Shown piece by piece: positions 31,802 to 39,912 of a stretch of 39,912 nucleotides of DNA. Position 1 is the first letter of the stretch; every line of letters starts with the position of its first letter. A program made the position numbers and the translations under genes. Source of the stretch: Azolla pinnata (taxonomy: Eukaryota; Streptophyta; Polypodiopsida; Salviniales; Salviniaceae); contig JBBBWG010027812.1 in NCBI GenBank assembly GCA_037176905.1, positions 1 through 39,912 on the forward strand, given 5' to 3'. A model generated the notes under the pieces. The model saw nothing but the letters and a program-made list of their open reading frames with translations. It did no database searches and had not been told where the DNA came from.

Positions 31802-33462
31802 ATGGCAGCTTCCGCCGCGTTCGCCTTCTCTTCCATGGCCAAAGCCCTCCCGGTAAGAATCCTCTCTCTCTCTCTCTCGCTCCCACATTTTCTCTTTCCG
31901 TCCCTCCTGAGTTTCTCCTTCTCTGCTCAGCACATCTCTAACAACAACAGCAGCAGCAGCAGCATCTCCAGCAGAAGCCTCCAATGTGCTGGAAGACGCG
32001 GCTCTTTCTTGAACGGGATCCGCATGCCCTCGCATTCCGCATCCGCCGCGGCACCCGTGCGCCTCCCGAAATCGAGCCGGCGCCCGCCCTTGGGAACCGT
32101 CATGATGGCAAAGCGAGAGATGGAGCTCGAGGAGCTGAGGAAGATGAGTGACGATGAGATCAAGGCCAGTGTGGTGGAGCTCAAAGGAGAGCTCATCGTG
32201 CTGCGCATGAAACAAGTTGCCAGACAAGAAATCAAGACCAGTGAGTTCCAGAGGATGAAGAAACGGGTAAGCATAACTCTAGCACAAATCCCAACCTTTT
32301 CATTCGGTTTATTTGGCGTGCATTTTGAGCTCTCTTATTATATGTGGCAAATAGTTTGTTTGTCTAGGTGAAGCTACCTTGCATGAGTATGTATGTATGT
32401 ATGCGAATAAATGGTCTATGTTCAAAAGTTCAAATATCCTGGATAGAAAAGCAAATTCAACTATTTATGGTAACAAATGTGCTTCCCGAATGTCTAAAGA
32501 TAATGGTAAGAGAGCATGCATGTAATAGTACAAATTATGAATTAAAGCTAAAAATATATCAAAGCATGTAAATTCTTCCTCCTGGACAAGATAAAACATT
32601 TGACAGATTTCTTAAGTGAATGTAGGCATCCAAGGCTAGATATTTTAAAAATTAGTATATCATCTTAGGCATCCAAGGAGTAGTCCACATCTCATTCTGT
32701 TCCCGTGTGCTTTCTTCGTAAGGTCATTTAATCGGTAGTTTTTCCGCCCCATCCCATGTGCATATGATATTACAGACTAGATTGTGAATTTCCTCTGGAA
32801 AGGGATGTGTGCCCTCGCATTCCTACTGCCTCCAAGTGGAAAGTGGAGGATCCTCAAGAAAGGCTTTTTTTTCATCATGTTCTTACTGGAAATTTATGTA
32901 TAATAGCTACTTATACAATAGACAATGGGAGATGATAAAAAATGAAAGCTTTGGAAAAAAACAAATGGAAATGCAACCACAAATTTTTATGTCAAATAGA
33001 CTTATATGAATATGTTTTGAGCTATATTTACTATACATATAAAACATCACACTGTTTTGAACGGCAATGATGTCACTGGTTTGTTTGCTAAGCTTACATG
33101 TAGATTGATGAAAAGTTGTCATCACTATCCTTCCATGACTTACAAAATAAGTCAGCAGCTCAGAAATACATTATGGATAATAGTTTGGAACAGTGACGTG
33201 GAATCTCGATGAAGTTGGGCATTATTCTCTTATTGTATTGAATTGTTTGCCTCGCTTGGTGAAACATGATAATACTCTGAAACGTGCTCTATATATCCAA
33301 TGCCAGATTGCACGGATGCTAACAATACATAGGGAAAGAGAGCTGGAGCAGGGTATTAAAAAACGGCAGTCACGCAAGCTGGACAAGGAATGGAAACGGA
33401 ATGTAGTTATGAAGCCACCACCATCACTTTTAGCCGCGATGGAGAAGAAAGAAGAAAGCTGA
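31802..33462 (+). CDS. RPL29: Plastid 50S ribosomal protein L29 (nuclear-encoded)
   Basis: Three exons, 31802-31852, 31931-32266 and 33307-33462, GT-AG and all phase 0, give 180 aa. L29 sits near the polypeptide exit tunnel of the large subunit in chloroplasts. Residues 1 to about 70 are Ser/Ala/Arg-rich with few acidic residues, typical of a transit peptide. The mature protein carries the L29 two-helix fold: AKREMELEELRKMSDDEI, LKGELIVLRMKQVARQEIKTSEFQRMKKRIARMLTI and then the plant-specific extension RSRKLDKEWK-like QSRKLDKEWKRNVVMKPPPSLLAA. The ATG begins the transit peptide. The first intron is only 78 nt, a multiple of three, and has no in-frame stop, so unspliced message would add 26 hydrophobic/Ser-rich residues within the transit peptide. 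Intron 2 (32267-33306) is AT-rich and shows nothing recognisable. Confidence 0.92.
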
Positions 33463-34603
33463 TCAAGAGTCTATTTAAGCTCATAAGTCGAATGCACGAG
33501 ATTTTATAGCCATTGATCTACATAGGTCAAAACCACTTTCCTCGAATGAGTGAGATGATATCGTCCATCATATTTTGTTATTCATTCTTTTCCATGTAGA
33601 GGAATGGTCATGTGCTCAATTAAAACAGATGAAGTAATGGCTTGCTGCCTTTTTTCACTAAAATTTTTATGTTGAGAGAAGTCATTAAAGCTGTCATGAA
33701 AAATCTAAGGAAGTCACTTTCAAAGTTTCCAATTGTCGGAGCTACCATTTTGCCAGTCCTTATGCAATATCAAGATTTGTGAAGAACATTTTTAGAATCA
33801 TCAGATGAGTTGATAGAATTGCTGGACATTAATTATCCTTTGCATAGAATAAGTCGATTATTGCAGTTCTATGAACATTTTCAACAGTTTTGAGAGCAGA
33901 ACTGAAACCTATATCTTCAAGGCCCAGCAACGGTGTTGCAATGTCTTCTAAAACTGCAAACACAGTTCTGCAACCAAAATAAAAACCTATAAAGAGTGTA
34001 TAAATGATGAGTCTTTTGTTGGTGATCATTTAGTGCTGTGAACCCAAATACAACTGGATGGAACCCAAAGAATATGGCTTCTACATTCAGCATTTTTCTA
34101 TAATTATGTCAGAACTCTGCATTGTAATGTTTTGTTGTGCACCCTATAAAGCTAAGGGAACCTAAAAATGCATACCACAATTTCCAATAGCATGACAGAA
34201 TATATTCACACATGGGAGAGAGTTTTAATTCCAAATTGCAGTTCTGCATTCTTTATATTTGGGGTACAAAACTGTCCACAAAGGCAAATAATCATTGTGA
34301 AAAAAACAATTCACCCCCTCTGCTAGCTTTGGGATGTACTTTGATTGCATTTACAAAAGTAATTTCATAAGAGGAATGCAACCTACCATACACGGCGTGG
34401 AAATGAAGCTGCCATAGATGACCATCAAATGCAAATAAACCAGCCCTAAACTATCGAGAAAAGCCAATTTGGCTTATGAATGACCTCTTCCAAAAGGCCT
34501 GAAGCAGCCACACAAACCTAGATATAATCTCCACATCATCATAGGATAGGAAACTGATTTATTCAACAAGCCGCAGAAGCAACTATTGCCGGAAGCATAC
34601 AGC
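33463..34603. other. Intergenic, convergent L29 and AP-4 epsilon genes
   Basis: Both genes end here, so the region should hold two 3' UTRs. On the minus strand a segment at about 33825-33969 follows a good acceptor (TTTGGTTGCAG) and reads as a protein-like frame of about 45 codons. No partner exon could be joined without a stop, so it is not called as a gene. Confidence 0.45.
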
Positions 34604-37600
34604 TCACTTCATCAAGTCTTTGAACAGATCAGGGTTGGGGCTTGTTGGATTGACTCCCACTTGACGTGATTGAGCATCCTTAAGCATTGATGTTTCGACC
34701 GAATGCCCTTTCTTAGCTGCAGTATTGGCTAAAGGAGCTGCCCTGCTTGGCCTAGACTCTATCCTTTCACCAGGAATGAAACCAGACATCAGATCCACCG
34801 TAATGTCGTTCTTACCCAAGCTAGCTGCATGCTCCAGTGTGCTTGTTTCATACAAGGAGAATATGTCGATGCCAGTCTGTTTTGTGTTCACTTGAACAGA
34901 ATTAGAAGAAGCTGCTGAAGTTGTGAGATCAAGGAGTCCATCCAAATCCTGCATAGGATCTCTCGCATTTGGCACAGCTGGAACCTCTTCGTTCAAGTCG
35001 AGCAAATCAGGAGGTGGTGGCAATGTGACATGGTTTTTCTCGACCGGTGCAGCTAAACCACTTTTTGGTGGAGTATTTTTGGCCCCAGATGCAGGCTTTG
35101 GGTTCTTTGTTGTCATCTTACCTGCTGCTTTCGAAGCATCACCGAAAAGGGAAGCTGCGAGCTTTTTCTTTTCGAGTGAGATCTCTGGTTCCTTGCTTCT
35201 GGCTGTATGTTTCGACTCGGGAATAACAGGTGGCTCTGCACTCCTATCGCCATCAGATTTTGATCCATTGCCAGATTTATCTGCTTCAGTGTGAGCTACT
35301 GACGACGAGCTGACATACGTTGGTCGCCCCCATTTCTTCTGTACTCCATCTAAACGCAAGCGTGCAACATCTGAACTTATGGTATCTAGATTAGGAGTAG
35401 ATTGGTTGTTGAGGTAAGTTGTTTTGGCAGCAGTATAATCGTCACTTTCGTGGGAAGAAACAGAAGGTAAAGATGGCATGGGTAATTGCGGTTTCTCATA
35501 TGGATCAAACCGCAAAGAGTGATTAGCAGCAATAGACTCATCATGTTGGCTCGCCCAGCTGATCGGGCCACCTCTTTCACTTGGAGGTATGTACGGTTTT
35601 GCTCCCTTCGACAACATAGATTGCACATAATTATCAAGAAATGGGAGGTTCTTGTTTATCTGTCAGAAGGAGATTGGTTAAAATACACCAATATTATCAA
35701 TGAAACAAACAGAAAACATATTTGCATCCACCTAGAGTGCATCCCCCTCCAGGAATGCACACATCAGTTTTCAATGAGATATGTACCTCAATATCTTCAC
35801 AACTTGCATCCATCGGCAAAACAGCGCTTATGGTTTTCGCATCACAACCTAGGAGAGCTTGTATTTCATATGCCCTTTGTTGAAGGTCTGTTGAATGTGA
35901 TGCAGCGAGCTCATTTATAAAAGCCTGACACTGCCAAATACAGCTTTGGTTATTATTACATGCCCAGAGAGTCCTTGCAAAAGATTTGATGGGAAAACCC
36001 CAACAAACTTGGACTCACATCCAATAAAGCATGGAGATAATACCTCAGGCATAAGCTTGATTTTCCTGCCTGAAGCAATTTCGAAGGAACAAACCTTAGT
36101 AATAGCAGTGATCGCATACCCCTGTAAAAACAAACCAATTGTCAGAATCTACTCCATAGATAATCATCGATAGCCTCATTAACAGATACCTTGACCAGAT
36201 CGTCCCCTGGATGTGCTTCTACAACATCATATAGCCTGCCTATAATATAGGATGCTGAATGAGTTCCATCTGCAGTTCCATACTCTCCCAGAACCCAGCA
36301 TATGACCTGCAATTGAATTAAAAATGGTAAATACATGATGAGGAGTAATTTGTATAAAGAATAATTGAAGATTTTATCATCATATGGAATTATATTGTTT
36401 ACCTGTAGGAGGATCGATGGCAACTTTGGCTCTCCAAGTATTTGAAGATAAGACTCCACCTTCAACAACAAAATCAATAAACATTGGCTAAGAAAATGGA
36501 TACATCACGGCACCTCTGACTCTACGTCAAATGTAAATATCATCACAACATTCTATAAATTAAGATTCATGAGATGTTGGTGTATAACTAGTCCAAAGCC
36601 TTCTGTATACCTGAATCCTGACAAAGGTGATCTATTTTCATAAATGTTCTGTTTACTTTACGGAATCTTGACACATGTTTACTGAATCCTGAGAGAGTTA
36701 ACCAGCCAAAATTTTCCTCCTTTGTTTAAGAAAATTAATCCACACAGATCTTAACATATCATAGTTATGGTCAAGGATTGGGATTTCTTCCAACTCTATG
36801 GAAGCATCAATCCAAAGAAACGCTTGTGCAGAGGAGTATGAGAAACAGTCCACATCCACTCATAGGAACATATGCTGATGGAAATGCTGTTCAACAGACA
36901 TGGGATGCATACAGAGAGATCCTTTCAATATGGCCTCGGCATTACCATTGATAATTTTCCCCCAGAGAAACGCACACATATGTTCAGGGGATTTGTGGAA
37001 ACTTTGAACATGATCATGACATCAGCTGGTCACGCCTAACACTTCTTTTTTAGTATTCTAGAGCTCAGATCTCGATGTGTAATGTGGAACTCCACAACTA
37101 CAACCCATAGACGGATAGCAAAGTTCAGCATATACAGTATGTAGATCTGAAAGTGACACATACTGCAGAAGATCGAAGTTGGCTATCAGCATCTTCATCC
37201 TCTTCACCTGCACCTTCTGCAATCAACCGCATCAAATCATGTGCTACCTTGGTTGGCACAAGATCACCGGCATGCTCGAATACTTGGTTCATTGTCTGCC
37301 AGGAACAGGACAATATTTCATGTGGTGAGCAAAGATTCTTGGAAAGCAATTATCGAAGGTGTGGTAATATCCGCACCTGAATAAACCATTGATTGCTGGG
37401 TGCAAAACGTTCAGCTAGTTCTATGCAACGAGATGCTATTTCTGTTTTGTTATGTGCATCTGTTAAGCTCTTCATGTAGCTGATCATGCGATCAACAATG
37501 ACCTCAACGTTTGATGATTTAGTCATCTTGTATAGAAGTTCCAAAGTCTGCCGCTTTAATGTATCATCTGGATCCTGTCAAATAATACAATGAAGCATTT

Positions 37601-39089
37601 CTAGTTTGACATGCAAATTAAGGATCAGACCCAATTGATGCTCTTAACCATGTTGTTTGAAAGAGTGGGTGGACAGCCTTTGACATTTTACCCTACCTCT
37701 AGACAGTCAATAACAGCCAGTTGGTGCTCCTCTGCAAAATCTGGATTGATCTTTATTATGCGACTAAGCGCATCAATGCCCACATACTTCAAATTGTGAC
37801 TTTCATTCTGAAATGAGAAAAAATGAGGCATATACATTGTCATTATAAGAATGCCCTAGCGAGACAGTCACTAAATTACGATTCATATACCTTCAGAAAC
37901 CTAGACGTATGCTCTGCTGCCATCTCCAGAAGCTTGGGATAGGGGTGGATAGAAGTGATTGTACAGATGCACTCGTATATCAGTGCATTTCCAATGTTCC
38001 CGTTTGTTTCCGATTTTTTTAATACATCGCTGAGAACACTATACATGTTTTCACTAGCTTTCTTGTCCCCTGCTCCAAGTAAAGCCAGAATTTTAAGCAA
38101 TTTGATCTGCAATGAAAAGAGTAGACGTTGAGGTAACCAACCGCAGTTTCAAAGTTGTGGATACTAGCATATTACATACTCCCATATGACCATACCTGTA
38201 TAAATGGAGCTGGGGTATTGTGATAATTGTAGGATTTAGGCAGCCTATGTTCGATCACCTGCTTCAAGATGCTGACGAAGCTAGATGTCAGATTCCTATA
38301 TGAATCTACGTCTCCTGAGATAAGGTCAAATAATGCACACAATGATGCAGTCATTACGCTCGGATCATTGTCACACAGAATCTGTCATAATAAACCATCA
38401 GCCGCATTGAGATTGGTCGATGGTATACAGCCAATTACAGGATGGGTAACAATGCATACAGCCTTGTGATCGATAATAGATAGATGCAAGCATACCTTTC
38501 TAAAATTAGGCACCAAATGCGCCACAGTTGATGGGGACCTTTGGTGGAACCTGTGCAAAGCCATGACTGCTTTCTTGCGAACGAGCTCTTTCTGGTGGCC
38601 TAGAAGATCCACAACCTGAGGCAGGACGGCGGGAATTGTTTCTTCGTTGATGAGCCTACAGACCGCACTAAGTGCAGCACTACAAACTAGGAAATTGTCT
38701 GATCGCAGATCTTTCTGGATCGTGTTGATAATGAGTATTATCAGATCATGATCCTCGTTAAGAAACAGAGTAACTGCAAGATATCCGGTCTTTTTCAGCA
38801 GTAAATTGTCATCGTGTGTCATCTTTACTGCTTGTATGTACCCAAATGAGGCATCGTGCCCTAGCATTTCTACATAAACGAGCCGGATTATGTATTCTTT
38901 CATCCTCCTCCGAGGCACATCTGGTTCAGCTATTTTCTTCTTCAAAACCTCGATTTCTTCGGTGACTATCCTTTCCTCCTCGGCCTTCGATTTGGCCTCG
39001 CCTATTGTTTTTATAAGATCAAGATACTCTCTTGATGTGCCTTGCGAGCCCATTGCAAGTTCTCTGCCAATGTTCTTCAACTGCTCCAT
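34604..39089 (-). CDS. AP4E1: AP-4 complex subunit epsilon (large adaptin)
   Basis: Eleven exons on the minus strand: 39089..38496, 38381..38196, 38106..37891, 37807..37697, 37574..37377, 37295..37164, 36459..36403, 36306..36190, 36121..36044, 35930..35787 and 35659..34604. All are GT-AG and phase 0, giving 962 aa; the Arabidopsis protein is about 940. Epsilon is one of the two large subunits of AP-4, a trans-Golgi adaptor that sorts cargo, including vacuolar sorting receptors, in plants. The start MEQLKNIGRELAMGSQG and the blocks MKEYIIRLVYVEMLGHDASFG, HDDNLLLKKTGYLAVTLFL and VRKKAVMALHRFH define the adaptin trunk (to about residue 600). The C-terminal 350 residues are a Ser/Pro/Lys-rich hinge with LRLDGVQKKWGRPTY, PPPDLLDLNE and the conserved end GVNPTSPNPDLFKDLMK. 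No folded ear domain is visible, as in other plant epsilon proteins. An in-frame upstream ATG (39140) is less likely because family similarity begins at 39089. Confidence 0.95.
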
Positions 39090-39912
39090 CTTGGAATGAT
39101 TTCTCAGAATCGAGCAGATACCCAATGAAACCTCCGTCAAAGAAACACTTTCAATTCATATATCAAGCCAAGTCAGGGCAGGTTGCTACAGAAGCATAGA
39201 TTTGCCCAAGTCGCACAAATCTCCCCCATTCATTTGAGCTGAGATCTGCGATGAAGTCCGACTCTTCTGACACCCGATCAAACAAGGAAGCCAGGAGAAT
39301 TGCAAACCATACAATTCAAAAGGGGCAGATGAGAACCTTGTAGTAAGCAAACCATAGAATTCAACAAACAGATCTTGTCAGATCTCTGGGGAGAAGAAAT
39401 CTCGGGCCAGAAAACAAAAAGATCGCGAAGCAAAAAAAAAACAAAAAAGGGGGGCACAAGAGATAACCGTGGTAGGCAAGAGATTGGAGACTTCAAACGC
39501 AAAAGCGGATTAGGAAGGAATCACATGGGACGGGACCTCTACTCGTTGTGTTTTCTTGCTCTATTTGACCGGTTCTGTTCTGCTCTGCACTGCTCTGCTC
39601 TACCATGTGCTTTCCCTGCTTCTGCGCTGGCCCTGATTCTGCTCTCGTCCCTGTTCCCTGCCCCGTTCTCTTCAGCTCTCTTGTCCCTGTTCCCTGCCCC
39701 TGTTCTGTTCTGATGCTGCTATGAACCAATCCCTTGAAGCTCCATTAGATCTTAGTGTTCACGTTCTCATAGTTATTTATTATACAAAAAACACACAATC
39801 GAAATCAGGCATGTATTTGCGATTGATGATGCGTCGTAAGATGAAGGATCGGTAAGATAAAGGATCGGTAAGATGAAGGATCGGTAAGATGATGGATCGG
39901 TAAGATGATGGA
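39090..39912. other. Promoter and 5' flank of AP-4 epsilon, with low-complexity repeats
   Basis: The minus-strand AP-4 epsilon gene starts at 39089, so its leader and promoter lie here. From about 39555 to 39715 there is a pyrimidine-rich run with repeated CTGCTCTG and two copies of GTCCCTGTTCCCTGCCCC (near 39647 and 39682). A 16 bp tandem repeat starts at 39838. No gene is recognisable. Confidence 0.5.
39838..39912. repeat. 16 bp tandem repeat reaching the window edge
   Basis: More than four units of AAGATGAAGGATCGGT, with single-base variants (TAAAGG, GATGG), run to the last base, so the array continues beyond the window. Confidence 0.95.

Noticed and set aside
31171..32227. Long minus-strand frames of 218-223 codons opposite the L29 gene
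   Set aside because: They are antisense shadows of the L29 leader and first exons. The + strand encodes clear L29 similarity with correct splicing.

Overview
The window reads as nuclear DNA of a land plant, most likely a seed-free vascular plant (a fern is my best guess). It has spliceosomal genes with short GT-AG introns, a nuclear gene for a plastid ribosomal protein, two intronless PLS-type pentatricopeptide repeat (PPR) genes of the style abundant in ferns and lycophytes, and many plant telomere-type TTTAGGG motifs. The species cannot be fixed from sequence alone. There is no sign of bacterial, viral or organellar origin.

Eight protein genes can be supported, most with full exon structures rebuilt by hand. 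They are: TFIIF beta/RAP30 (minus, 1605-4392, 6 exons, 337 aa); an SH3P-type SH3-domain protein (plus, 6599-10233, 10 exons, 373 aa); a single-domain cyclophilin (plus, 11602-13079, 5 exons, 185 aa); a PLS/E PPR protein (minus, 14189-16486, 765 aa); a membrane/zinc-ribbon/coiled-coil protein of the plant 'NST1-like' family that ends in a U-box (plus, 19955-23825, 3 exons, 880 aa); a second PPR protein (minus, 27617-29497, 626 aa); plastid ribosomal protein L29 (plus, 31802-33462, 3 exons, 180 aa); and AP-4 complex epsilon adaptin (minus, 34604-39089, 11 exons, 962 aa).

Between genes: a GTAT-based satellite fills 1-640, and a possible scrap of Ty3/gypsy integrase lies near 6200. A 157-184 bp tandem repeat sits at 16683-17200 with a decayed copy near 18570. 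A 100 bp tandem repeat lies at 24271-24498. An interstitial telomeric array (29853-29956) is followed by a minisatellite with a roughly 46 bp period built from telomere motifs (about 30240-31010). A 16 bp tandem repeat runs off the right edge.

The genes are not a pathway. They are housekeeping functions (transcription initiation, vesicle traffic, protein folding, plastid translation, probable organelle RNA processing) in ordinary eukaryotic order. The most unusual item is the 880 aa protein: a predicted membrane-anchored coiled-coil protein with a C-terminal U-box, which would make it a candidate membrane-bound E3 ubiquitin ligase. Telomere-type motifs recur in the 5' flanks of several genes, and the long telomere-derived block lies between the divergent PPR and L29 genes. 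I found no gene cluster that amounts to a new biological system.
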